DNA from: Xanthobacteraceae bacterium
GTDB taxonomy: Bacteria > Pseudomonadota > Alphaproteobacteria > Rhizobiales > Xanthobacteraceae
Direction of reading: 5' to 3'
Length of the DNA: 17,810 nucleotides
Assembly (NCBI GenBank): GCA_030043175.1
Contig: JASHYD010000769.1
Location: 1 to 17,810 of the forward strand
The notes under the pieces are model-generated. The model was not told the origin of the DNA and did not search any database. It saw nothing but the letters and a program-made list of their open reading frames with translations. Both the position numbers and the translations under genes were made by a program. Shown in pieces: positions 1 to 7,046 of this stretch. Numbering within the stretch: position 1 is the stretch's first letter; each line of letters starts with the position of its first letter.

Positions 1-540
1 CCGTCAGTCGATCCACCTGCTATTCGCCTGGCGGATCTGAAAAATGACCTGTTCCGCAGCGGCCGACCTTCGCTCGCCAACCTGGACCCACTTGGAAGTC
101 TCGGCCGGCTAGATCCGCTCACCTTCGCGCGCTACTTGATAACGTTTTCGGTCGGCCTCGCTGTCGCCCTCGCCTGGCAATCCTATAGCGGAGCGACCAG
201 AGACGCCGCTGCGCTCAAAGCAATATCGCTCGATCGTGACGCGCTGCGCCAGAGTATCGACCGCATCGCCACCAGCCTCGCCACCAGTCAGGAGCAGATG
301 ACGCGCAGCATAGAACGTGGCGTCGAGCGCGGTATCGACCGGCTTGCGGCCGGCCAGGAGGAGACGACGCGCCAGATCAGCGACTTGGAGACTGTCGATC
401 AATTCCTTCTTGACCGGGTCTCGGCACTTTCGCAGCGACCCGCCCCTTCCGCAGCAGGGAAGTTCGTTCTGCGGCCGCCGGCGCAGGCCCCGCACCGCCG
501 GACCGGGGACCCCAGCCCCGAAGGCACAGAGCAAGAATGA
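1..540 (+). CDS. Hypothetical membrane-anchored coiled-coil protein, 5' truncated
   Basis: The frame is open from base 1 to a TGA at 538-540, so the gene enters from the left and at least 179 residues are visible. A TTG at 136 could serve as a start, but the reading frame before it looks protein-like (DPPAIRLADLKNDLF), so I read the gene as truncated. The visible part has a polar segment, one probable transmembrane helix (FARYLITFSVGLAVALAW), and then about 90 polar residues rich in Q, E, R and S with repeated IDR/IER motifs that look like a coiled coil. It ends in a Pro-rich tail. I recognise no catalytic motif and no family. It is the only plus-strand gene, converges on the dehydrogenase operon, and is probably unrelated to it. 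Confidence 0.6.
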   Translation, partial: PSVDPPAIRLADLKNDLFRSGRPSLANLDPLGSLGRLDPLTFARYLITFSVGLAVALAWQSYSGATRDAAALKAISLDRDALRQSIDRIATSLATSQEQMTRSIERGVERGIDRLAAGQEETTRQISDLETVDQFLLDRVSALSQRPAPSAAGKFVLRPPAQAPHRRTGDPSPEGTEQE

Positions 541-562
541 TAGGGGACAAGCCCAGGCAAGT

Positions 563-590
563 CCGGCCGCGTTAAGCCACACGCGGTCGG
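563..590. terminator. Hairpin between convergent genes, possible bidirectional terminator
   Basis: A 10-bp stem (563-572 with 581-590, one G-T pair) encloses an 8-base loop, in the 101-bp gap between the plus-strand gene ending at 540 and the minus-strand E2 gene ending at 642. A second small stem, AGCAG/CTGCT at 593-605, follows. Neither strand shows a clear U-tract, so intrinsic termination is inferred from position and symmetry only. Confidence 0.4.
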
Positions 591-641
591 GGAGCAGTTA
601 CTGCTTCAAGTTGACCGCAATCAGCCCCAATTAGCATCGCC

Positions 642-1775
642 TTATGCGGGCGCCGTGCGCTGAGATGACCGGCGCTCGAGATCGGATTTGAGAGCAACCA
701 GAAAGCGGGCCGCCTCGCCGCCGGTCACGACCCGGTGATCGAACGTCAGCGACAACGGCAGAATGCGGCGCACCGCGATCTGGCCCTGGCGCGCGATGAC
801 GCAAGGCGCGGCGCGGCCAGCGCCCACGATTGCGACCTGCGGCGGCACGACAACGAGGCTCGCAAAGCGGCCGCCGATCATGCCGAAGTTCGACAGCGTG
901 ATCGTGGCGCCTCGCAGTTCCTCGGGCGGAATGGACCGCGCAATGGCGTCGGCTCGCATGCGATCCAATCCCGCGCGCAGGTCCCGGGCGTCGCGCTCGG
1001 CGACATTGCGCAAGACCGGGACGATGAGACCATCCCCGGTGTCGACCGCGATGCCAAGATCGATGCGTCTCAAAAGCCACCGTTCTCCGACCCCGGAATT
1101 GTACCAGGCGTTGAGCGCAGGCTCCGCCGCGCATGCTGCCGCGATGGCGCCCACAAGCCGCATGGTGAGGTCTTCGCCGTGCGGCCAGTCATCGATGTCG
1201 GCCTCATCCGTGACAGTGGTCGGCACAACTTCGGCGTGGGCCGCCGCCATGCGCTGCGCCATGGCGCGCCGCATCCCCTTCAGCGGTTCGGCTGCTCCGA
1301 CATCCGTAAGGCCCGTCGCGGCGCGCTCGACGTCGATGCGCGTGATGGTTCCACCGGCGCCGGTGCCTTGCACGAGATTGAGATCGACATCGAGTTTGCG
1401 TGCGAGCGCGCGAACGACGGGCAGGGCCAGCAGCGGCTGCGCCCGACTCGGTGGTGCCCTGGTTGCGTGTTCCGCGGCGGTCGCAGGCACTGGCTCGCCG
1501 CGGTCGATCTCGCCCACCACGGTTCCGGTATCCTGCTCCGGGCCCTCGTCGAACTCCACCAGAGCAGCACCAACTTTGATCAAGTCGCCCTTGGTGCCGA
1601 ACACCTGCGCGATGCGGCCACTCCACGGCGAGGGGACTTCGACCACGGCCTTGTCAGTCTCGACCGACAGGAGCGGCTGATCCGCGACGACATGATCTCC
1701 CGCATTGACGTGCCACGCGACGATTTCCGCCTCTTGGAGACCTTCGCCCAAATCTGGCAGCGTGAACTGGCGCAT
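642..1775 (-). CDS. pdhC: 2-oxoacid dehydrogenase E2, dihydrolipoamide acyltransferase
   Basis: E2 core of a pyruvate or branched-chain 2-oxoacid dehydrogenase complex; it moves the acyl group from E1 to CoA through a swinging lipoyl arm. From ATG 1775 the protein has 377 residues. An N-terminal lipoyl domain carries the ETDKA motif with the lipoylated lysine at about residue 42. An Ala/Pro-rich linker follows, then a small E3/E1-binding domain (LPVVRALARKLDVDL, about 115-150), and the catalytic acyltransferase domain ending in FDHRVVTGG with catalytic His about 347. The usual DHRxxDG has Thr in place of the last Asp. I chose 1775 because a GAGGAAA Shine-Dalgarno lies just upstream and the domain begins there (MRQFTLPDLGEG). 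An in-frame start at 1808 would overlap the E1-beta gene. The gene lies 17 bp after E1-beta in the same operon. The true substrate (pyruvate or branched-chain 2-oxoacids) is not settled by sequence. Confidence 0.88.
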   Translation of the reverse strand: MRQFTLPDLGEGLQEAEIVAWHVNAGDHVVADQPLLSVETDKAVVEVPSPWSGRIAQVFGTKGDLIKVGAALVEFDEGPEQDTGTVVGEIDRGEPVPATAAEHATRAPPSRAQPLLALPVVRALARKLDVDLNLVQGTGAGGTITRIDVERAATGLTDVGAAEPLKGMRRAMAQRMAAAHAEVVPTTVTDEADIDDWPHGEDLTMRLVGAIAAACAAEPALNAWYNSGVGERWLLRRIDLGIAVDTGDGLIVPVLRNVAERDARDLRAGLDRMRADAIARSIPPEELRGATITLSNFGMIGGRFASLVVVPPQVAIVGAGRAAPCVIARQGQIAVRRILPLSLTFDHRVVTGGEAARFLVALKSDLERRSSQRTAPA

Positions 1776-1792
1776 GACGGCTTTCCTCGCGC

Positions 1793-2764
1793 TCAGTTGA
1801 ACTGACAAACCTTGCGGGCGGCAGCGACGATACGCCCAATCGAAGGCATATAATGTTGCTCGAGACGTGGGAGCGGGATCACGGTGTCATAGCCCGTGAT
1901 TCGGGCTGGCGGCGCGAGCAGGGACAGGAGCGCGCGCTCGGCGAGAAATGCCGCGATCTCGGCGCCGAACCCGCCCGTGCGCGCTGCCTCATGTACGATG
2001 ACGCAACGTCCCGTCTTCGATACGGAAGCGAGGAGCGTCTCCTCGTCATAAGGCTTCAGCGTGGCGAGGTCGATCACCTCCGCTTCCAGATTTTCGGTCA
2101 CAAGTTGTTCCGCCGCCGCCAGGGTCTCCTTCACCATCGCTCCCCAGCTGACGAGCGTCACATCGCGACCTTCCCTTAACACAAAAGCCGTGTCCAGCGG
2201 CAACACCTCGCCGCTGTCTTCGACCGGACCTTTGGCGGCCCGGTAGATGCGCGTCGGTTCAAGAAAGATCACCGGATCCGGGTCGCGGATCGCGGCGAGC
2301 AGGAGTCCATAGGCGCGTTCAGGCGACGACGGCACGACCACGCGCAGGCCGGGGATGTGCACGAGCATCGCCTCGGTGCTCTCCGAGTGATGCTCGGGTG
2401 CGCGGATGCCCGCCCCGTGAGGGACGCGCAGAACCATGGGGCAGCTCAAACGGCCCTGCGTGCGGTTGCGCAGCCGGGAGGCGTGATTCACCAACTGATC
2501 AATGCAGGGATAAAGGAAGCCCATGAATTGGATCTCGCCGACGGGCTTTAGCCCTTGTGCGGCCATGCCGACGCACAGGCCGCCGATGAGGGCCTCGGCA
2601 AGCGGTGTGTCGATGACCCGGTCGCAGCCGAAGCGTTGCTGAAGCCCCACGGTGGCGCGGAAGACGCCGCCGTTGAACCCGATGTCTTCACCGAGCAACA
2701 CGACGCTGGCGTCGTCCGCCAGCGCGCGGGCCAGCGCCAGGTTGACCGCCTCCACGAGCGTCAT
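1793..2764 (-). CDS. pdhB: 2-oxoacid dehydrogenase E1 component, beta subunit
   Basis: Beta subunit of the heterotetrameric, thiamine-diphosphate-dependent E1, which decarboxylates the 2-oxoacid together with the alpha subunit. The 323-residue protein shows the family blocks in order: GEDIGFNGGVFRAT near the N-terminus, DTPLAEALIGGLCVGMA, EIQFMGFLYPCIDQ, the APEHHSES motif, and DPDPVIFLEPTRIYRA. A C-terminal transketolase-type domain follows (VTLVSWGAMV, then VIDLATLKPYD). The open frame runs further upstream to 3046, but that part is low-complexity Arg/Ser-rich sequence lying over the E1-alpha gene. I therefore start at ATG 2764 (MTLVEAVN), one base after the E1-alpha stop. This coupling fits the need for equal amounts of the two subunits. 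Length and motifs are complete. Confidence 0.9.
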   Translation of the reverse strand: MTLVEAVNLALARALADDASVVLLGEDIGFNGGVFRATVGLQQRFGCDRVIDTPLAEALIGGLCVGMAAQGLKPVGEIQFMGFLYPCIDQLVNHASRLRNRTQGRLSCPMVLRVPHGAGIRAPEHHSESTEAMLVHIPGLRVVVPSSPERAYGLLLAAIRDPDPVIFLEPTRIYRAAKGPVEDSGEVLPLDTAFVLREGRDVTLVSWGAMVKETLAAAEQLVTENLEAEVIDLATLKPYDEETLLASVSKTGRCVIVHEAARTGGFGAEIAAFLAERALLSLLAPPARITGYDTVIPLPRLEQHYMPSIGRIVAAARKVCQFN

Positions 2765-2765
2765 C

Positions 2766-3866
2766 TCAGGCACGGAACGTTCCCTCAAGCTCGCCGCGCT
2801 GACCCCGATAGACCTTCGGCAGTTCGGCGTAGAGATGATCGAACATGGTTTCCGGCGCGCGCGGCCCCGTCGCCAGGTAGCGGGCGACCGCCGCCTCCAC
2901 GCGCTCCTGGCACTCAGCAACGAGCTGCTCTTCCTCTGCTTTGCCCCAGGCGTTTTGTCTGACCAGATAGGTTCGCAGCCGCGCCAGCGGCTCCTCCTTC
3001 CAATGCGCCTGGACCTCTTCCGGCGCCCGGTATCGTGCCGCGTCATCCGCGGTGGTATGATCGCCGAGCCGGTAGGTCACGGCCTCAATGAAGAACGGGC
3101 CTTTGCCGTTGCGGGCGGCCGTGATTGCTTGTTCGGCGGCGGCGCGCACTGCGATCACGTCATTGCCGTCCACTTGTTCGCCGCAAAAGCCGGCGGCTAT
3201 CGCCTTTTGGGCGAGCGTTGCCGACGCGGTTTGCAGCCGCAGCGGGACGGAGATGGCCCACTGATTATTGCTGGCCACAAATACCACGGGAAGTTCCCGC
3301 ACGCCGGCAAAGTTCATCGCTTCCCACAAGTCGCCCTTTGAGGTCGCTCCGTCACCAAACAGGCACACCGCGACCCGCGGCTGCTTTCTGAACTTGAACG
3401 CATAAGCAACGCCGGCGGCGTGCGGCGCCTGGGATCCCACCGGAATGCATGAAGGAAAGTCGTGGGGCGGGCCGGACGAGTCGTTGCCGCGTTCGTCGCC
3501 TCCCCAAAACAACAGGATTTCCTCCATCTTCACCCCGCGCCAGAGAAGCGCTGCGTTGTCGCGATAGGAGGGCAGGAGAACGTCTTGCGGGCGCATAGCG
3601 CTCGCGACCCCGACACCAACGGCCTCCTGGCCCAACGCTGCCGCATAGGTGCCAAGTCGTCCGGTCCGCTGGAGCGAGACCGCCTTCAAGTCGAAGGTAC
3701 GCGCCAGCACCAGCGCGCGGTACAGAGAAATAACAGCGCCGGCGTCGTCGGCGAATCGCGGCAGCGATCGCAGCGGCGTGCCATCGGTTGCAAGATAGGC
3801 CCGACGCCGCACCTCGAAACGTGCGATCACCGGCAGTTCTTCATCCGTTTTCGGCTGGTTGGTCAT
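2766..3866 (-). CDS. pdhA: 2-oxoacid dehydrogenase E1 component, alpha subunit
   Basis: Alpha subunit of E1 and first gene of the operon, 366 residues. The thiamine-diphosphate/Mg site is visible: GDGATSKGDLWEAMNFA starts at residue 171 and the closing NNQWA is at 200-204. The substrate-loop motif YRLGDHTTADDAARYR (265-280) has the HTTxDD form typical of the Gram-positive-type PDH and branched-chain enzymes, not the HSMSDP form of the classical proteobacterial and mitochondrial pyruvate enzyme. Known families with this layout oxidise pyruvate or branched-chain 2-oxoacids; I cannot choose between them, so the pdh symbol is provisional. The ATG at 3866 is preceded by purine-rich sequence (AAAAGAGTGCGAGG). 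Upstream are tandem repeats that may bear on expression. No E3 gene is in the window. Confidence 0.88.
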   Translation of the reverse strand: MTNQPKTDEELPVIARFEVRRRAYLATDGTPLRSLPRFADDAGAVISLYRALVLARTFDLKAVSLQRTGRLGTYAAALGQEAVGVGVASAMRPQDVLLPSYRDNAALLWRGVKMEEILLFWGGDERGNDSSGPPHDFPSCIPVGSQAPHAAGVAYAFKFRKQPRVAVCLFGDGATSKGDLWEAMNFAGVRELPVVFVASNNQWAISVPLRLQTASATLAQKAIAAGFCGEQVDGNDVIAVRAAAEQAITAARNGKGPFFIEAVTYRLGDHTTADDAARYRAPEEVQAHWKEEPLARLRTYLVRQNAWGKAEEEQLVAECQERVEAAVARYLATGPRAPETMFDHLYAELPKVYRGQRGELEGTFRA

Positions 3867-3903
3867 CCTCGCACTCTTTTCATCGAGGCGGCCATCACCG
3901 GGG

Positions 3904-3952
3904 CGGCTTATTGTGGCGGCTTATTGTGCTGCTTATTGTGCTGCTTATTGTG
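3904..3952. repeat. Four-copy 12-13 bp tandem repeat upstream of E1-alpha
   Basis: The core TTATTGTG recurs at 3908, 3921, 3933 and 3945, giving periods of 13, 12 and 12 bp. The two right-hand units read GCTGCTTATTGT and the two left-hand ones GGCGGCTTATTGT. On the minus strand, which is the strand of the operon, this is an array of CACAATAAGC units ending about 40 bp before the E1-alpha start. It could be a variable-number repeat or an array of regulator sites; no known box is recognised. Confidence 0.8.
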
Positions 3953-4022
3953 TAGCCGGTTCGATCGCCACATTTGGGCGTTATCGGCAACGTTTAGCGC
4001 TTCGACATATTTAGCAAACTTA

Positions 4023-4042
4023 ATACGTCATCATACGTCATC
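4023..4042. repeat. Perfect 10-bp tandem duplication, ATACGTCATC x2
   Basis: ATACGTCATC occurs twice without spacing at 4023-4032 and 4033-4042, in the intergenic region about 160 bp upstream of the E1-alpha start. The spacing is close to one helical turn. It may be a regulator site or chance. The rest of 3953-4278 holds no convincing gene: the open frames there have no family features. Confidence 0.6.
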
Positions 4043-4278
4043 GCGAACATTTGCCGCGCCACGTGCGCGCATGCGATCAAGGAGCTGTGATGATATCGGC
4101 GCGACCCTGGCGGCGACCCTTGTGGTCGCCCGCTCCCGGCGCAGTAGCGGGCCTTTAACCAATCGGGCTGCAAGGTGCGCGAGCCGGGCGCGCGCCCCAA
4201 CAAGTCGCTACCTAGAGCGGGCAATTTTTAAGGGCGCCGTCGTCCGTTCATCAGAGCGATAGCGAAACCCTATCAAGG

Positions 4279-4302
4279 CCTTCGAGAGGCAGCGCTCGAA
4301 GG
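4279..4302 (-). terminator. Hairpin downstream of the peptidoglycan-binding gene
   Basis: CCTTCGAG (4279-4286) and CTCGAAGG (4295-4302) form a perfect 8-bp stem around an 8-base loop, 20 bp past the stop of the gene ending at 4322. A second 5-bp stem, GATAG/CTATC, lies at 4258-4274. On the minus strand the stem is followed by a mixed sequence with only a short T run, so it is a plausible but imperfect terminator for the two-gene unit ending here. Confidence 0.45.
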
Positions 4303-4321
4303 TATCTCGACCCACCTTGCG

Positions 4322-5506
4322 TCACGGCTTCACGCATCGCACGTAAGTCTCTTTGCCAGTCTCGCTTGCCCAGTTCAGGCTCGATCCGGTCAGCTTCAGG
4401 CTCACATTGGAATTCCACGACTGCCCTCCAGCAGAGCATGTCGCCTGCGCATGCCACGACGTCGCCAGCTCGCGTTTGACCGACTTGAAGCTGCACTTGA
4501 CGTTATCGGTCTCAGCGCCGCGTGAGCGGATCACGAGCGGAGCACCGGCGCCATGAAACTGTTGACACTCTTCAACGCTCTGCGCCCAACCGCCGATAAA
4601 GGTGCTGGAGGCCGGGACGGTTTGCTTCGACGAAAGCCGGTGTTCGGTCTCCTGATCCCATTTATCATCCTCCGCAAGCCCGTTCATTGCCTTGAAATCG
4701 CGCAAAGCATAGCGCGAGGCCGGTCCCCAGATGCCACTACCGTTCCCGGCGAAATAGCCGAGGTCGTGCAGCTTCGTTTGTATCCAGATTGCATCGGACC
4801 GGTTCAATGGATTTCGCTCCGGCTCAGGCGTTGGCGGGACTTCCCCCACCGCCCTCTCGGACGTCGGCGGGATCGCCGCCATCCGCACCGATCTCTCCGG
4901 CGGAGCGGTAATCGCGTCTTTGGCCCGGAATAGATCAATCGGGCCGATCAAAGGAGGTGGCGCCCCGTTGGTTCGGGGCGACTGCATTTCCACAACCGTC
5001 GTCGGCGCGGCCTCGGCGAAAAAGCTCGAAGCCGGGGCACCTGTCGTGGCGGCCGCATTTGCGGGCCTTACGTAATTTGCCGCCGAATTGCCACCGGAAG
5101 AGTCAGCGACCTGCGTCGTCGCGTCGCCCGTCGTCACCTCGCTCGGCGGCAGGCCTTGTCGCGCACGTGCTGTCGCAGTGGGCACGTGCCGGCGCCGTTG
5201 GCTCGCGTCGGCCGAAGCGCTCGGAGCGGCGACCGCACCGCGCAAATCATTTGCCGGCGGATCTGTCGGCTGAGAGGCGCGCACGCCCACGAACGCGATC
5301 AGCACGACCGCTGCCACCGCACTGCTTCCTGCGGCAAATTCGGCGAGAGAGAATGGTTCCTGCTCGTGACTTGCGTTCATGATCCGATCAGCCGAATGCT
5401 CGACGGCGGGTGGGCGCGGTTCAGCGCGGCGAACGTTACGGGGCAGCGGTTCGGCGTGGCGAACCTCCTGCCGCAGCGCATTTGCGGAGGCCGGTGGCAT
5501 CGCCAT
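4322..5506 (-). CDS. Membrane-anchored protein with peptidoglycan-binding domain
   Basis: The 394-residue protein starts 6 bp after the upstream gene, which suggests coupling. Met43 at 5380 is another possible start, and neither site has a strong ribosome binding sequence. One hydrophobic segment (residues about 54-77, AEFAAGSSAVAAVVLIAFVGV) should anchor it in the inner membrane. About 155 residues of Pro/Ala/Ser/Thr-rich linker follow, suited to spanning the periplasm. A PG_binding_1-type domain is at about 236-293 (IQTKLHDLGYFAGNGSGIWGPASRYALRDFKAMNGL). The last 95 residues hold Cys314, 338, 357 and 391, probably two disulphides, with Trp and Gly motifs. I do not recognise this end domain. 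The layout suggests a wall-binding envelope protein with a periplasmic sensing or binding head; no enzyme motif is visible. Confidence 0.75.
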   Translation of the reverse strand: MAMPPASANALRQEVRHAEPLPRNVRRAEPRPPAVEHSADRIMNASHEQEPFSLAEFAAGSSAVAAVVLIAFVGVRASQPTDPPANDLRGAVAAPSASADASQRRRHVPTATARARQGLPPSEVTTGDATTQVADSSGGNSAANYVRPANAAATTGAPASSFFAEAAPTTVVEMQSPRTNGAPPPLIGPIDLFRAKDAITAPPERSVRMAAIPPTSERAVGEVPPTPEPERNPLNRSDAIWIQTKLHDLGYFAGNGSGIWGPASRYALRDFKAMNGLAEDDKWDQETEHRLSSKQTVPASSTFIGGWAQSVEECQQFHGAGAPLVIRSRGAETDNVKCSFKSVKRELATSWHAQATCSAGGQSWNSNVSLKLTGSSLNWASETGKETYVRCVKP

Positions 5507-5512
5507 GCGCCA

Positions 5513-6895
5513 TTAGCCCCGCGCCTGCAGGGGCACCAAACGCGTCACAGGTTGCGGCGTAGCCAAGCTGCGCGTCGGTTGCAGCGCTCCGGCGTCGGCC
5601 GCCTCCTCGTGCTCGATCAGCCACAGCAGCAGGCGCCGCTTGAATCCACGCAGCAACCTGTGGGCGAGGTGGGGGAGGAAGAGGAAGCTCGCCGCCACAA
5701 ACGCCAATCCCGCGCCGCTCGCGAGCGGAGCCGATGCAGCGAGCGATGACGGATAATAGAGCGCGTGAGTGCCGGCATAGAGAAAGATGAGTGCCGACAA
5801 TACCGTGCCGGCGACAAGTGGGGCGACGACCGGGCGGCAGCACGCCACTTTGCGTCCCGGATCGGCGAACACCAATAGGAGAAGAGCAATGATCATCAGA
5901 TGGCCGATGCCATCTACCTTGCCGAAGTCGAATGTTGCCGCAAACAGCAGCATCGCGAGACCGGCGGCGGCGAAGCGGCGGACGAGCGGCGTCCAGAACA
6001 AGGCAAAGGAGAGGCCGAATTCGACGACCCCTGCGGCGGTGATGACGGTGCCGACGTCGAAGCCCAAGGTCAGCTCCGGATGCTCCGTCAAAATCGGTGC
6101 GACCCAGCCCGGATAGAGGAATTTTTCCATCGACGGCCACATCAGCGAGAAAGCAACGGTCCAGCGCAGGCAATCGAAGCGGAAGGAACGAAGCCTGGCA
6201 TTCTGCAGACATGATAGCGCGAAATAAGCGGCGAGCCCTAGAAAAACTGTGTAGTCCAGCATGTGGAAAAGGCCATAAGTGGCAGCCCCGTAGCAATAGA
6301 GCACGAAGATGCCGGCCGCGGCGGCTGGTAGCGTGGCGCGCGCGATCAAATAGATCGGAACGAGCACCTGAATGGCCGAGAGCCAGGTGCTGCTGCCCTT
6401 GAGTTCCGGCGTGAGAATGATGTTGCCGTCGGCCCATAGCAGCGTGAAGGACACAGCCGCAACTGCTCGCAATAGACCGTCGGTGCGCCTATGCAACGGC
6501 TCGGTCCACTGATCGAGGAGCCGTGAGAGAGATGCGCCGAGCTTCGTCTGTTCGATCGCGCATCCGATGAAGAGGAGCGTCGCGAATAGGGCCGAGAACA
6601 ACCAGAAGGTTGGCGTGAACACGGCCGCTGGCGGAAGCGGATCATCGGACGGATTGCACGTCACGAACCATTTCACGTGAGCTGAAGCTTCGGTGGCCGA
6701 CGCCATCGCGCTGACCACGAGGCATCCGAGCCAAGTCGCGACCTGCCAACGCAGTCGGATCTGACCCCCGCTTCTCCGGCGCGGGGGCCTTCCATTGGCA
6801 CTCAGGAGATCGGAATTTGCGCGCTGGTCGTACAAATTCCGAGTAAGGCCGGGCAGCGGTGAACCTTCGTCCAGCGTGATCGTATCGATGCTCAT
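5513..6895 (-). CDS. Polytopic DoxX/HTTM-like membrane protein
   Basis: A 460-residue integral membrane protein with about 12 hydrophobic helices, counted by eye. After about 50 polar residues, the first helix is followed by SAHVKWFV, a motif I associate with a family of DoxX-like membrane proteins. Further on are WPSMEKFLYPGW and VVEFGLSFALFW, typical of the DoxX/HTTM superfamily, and a basic cytoplasmic stretch after the last helix (HRLLRGFKRR). DoxX relatives have been linked to quinone-dependent oxidation, and HTTM domains to vitamin-K carboxylase relatives; no such activity can be assigned here. ATG 6895 is preceded by GAGGGG at short spacing, and an in-frame TTG lies directly before it at 6898. 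The peptidoglycan-binding gene follows 6 bp later, so the two are probably co-transcribed. Confidence 0.7.
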   Translation of the reverse strand: MSIDTITLDEGSPLPGLTRNLYDQRANSDLLSANGRPPRRRSGGQIRLRWQVATWLGCLVVSAMASATEASAHVKWFVTCNPSDDPLPPAAVFTPTFWLFSALFATLLFIGCAIEQTKLGASLSRLLDQWTEPLHRRTDGLLRAVAAVSFTLLWADGNIILTPELKGSSTWLSAIQVLVPIYLIARATLPAAAAGIFVLYCYGAATYGLFHMLDYTVFLGLAAYFALSCLQNARLRSFRFDCLRWTVAFSLMWPSMEKFLYPGWVAPILTEHPELTLGFDVGTVITAAGVVEFGLSFALFWTPLVRRFAAAGLAMLLFAATFDFGKVDGIGHLMIIALLLLVFADPGRKVACCRPVVAPLVAGTVLSALIFLYAGTHALYYPSSLAASAPLASGAGLAFVAASFLFLPHLAHRLLRGFKRRLLLWLIEHEEAADAGALQPTRSLATPQPVTRLVPLQARG

Positions 6896-6932
6896 CAACC
6901 CCTCATCAAATCACGATGCTGACGCACAGACT

Positions 6933-6950
6933 CCGCCTTTCACAAGGCGG
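6933..6950. other. Strong GC hairpin in the leader of the DoxX-like gene
   Basis: CCGCCTT (6933-6939) and AAGGCGG (6944-6950) form a perfect 7-bp stem with a TCAC loop, about 38 bp upstream of the DoxX-like start and 97 bp past the TonB-like stop. No U-tract follows. It may terminate or attenuate read-through from the upstream pair, or stabilise the leader. Confidence 0.5.
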
Positions 6951-7016
6951 CGGTCCGACTCGCGCCACTTAACAAACGCTAAAATCCCTCCGTGCCTCCC
7001 TCGCACCCCTCGTTAA

Positions 7017-7040
7017 CCTCCCCCGCAAAACGGGGAGAGG
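7017..7040. repeat. REP-like palindrome CCTCCCCCG/CGGGGAGAGG
   Basis: CCTC-CCCCG (7017-7025) pairs with CGGGG-A-GAGG (7031-7040), giving nine base pairs with one bulged A and a CAAAA loop. It begins 6 bp beyond the stop codon of the TonB-like gene. The sequence style (CGGGGAGAGGTGGGGG) resembles abundant Rhizobiales interspersed palindromes, from memory and not from a search. It could also act as the terminator of the cytochrome/TonB-like unit. Confidence 0.55.
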
Positions 7041-7046
7041 TGGGGG

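Noticed and set aside
735..1805. Long plus-strand open frame (356 codons) opposite E2
   Set aside because: It is antisense to the well-supported E2 gene, is rich in Arg/His/Asp as expected from reverse reading of GC-rich DNA, and has no domain motif.
1793..3046. Fusion of an extra 94-residue N-terminus to E1-beta
   Set aside because: The extension overlaps the E1-alpha gene, is Arg/Ser-rich out-of-frame sequence, and an ATG at 2764 matches the family start.
3994..4224. Minus-strand 76-codon open frame upstream of E1-alpha
   Set aside because: No ribosome site, no recognisable motif, and composition like the surrounding non-coding DNA.
3462..4262. Plus-strand open frame of 266 codons opposite the E1-alpha start
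   Set aside because: Most of it is the reverse strand of E1-alpha, and the tandem repeat is translated as LLCCLLCCLLC; no family features.
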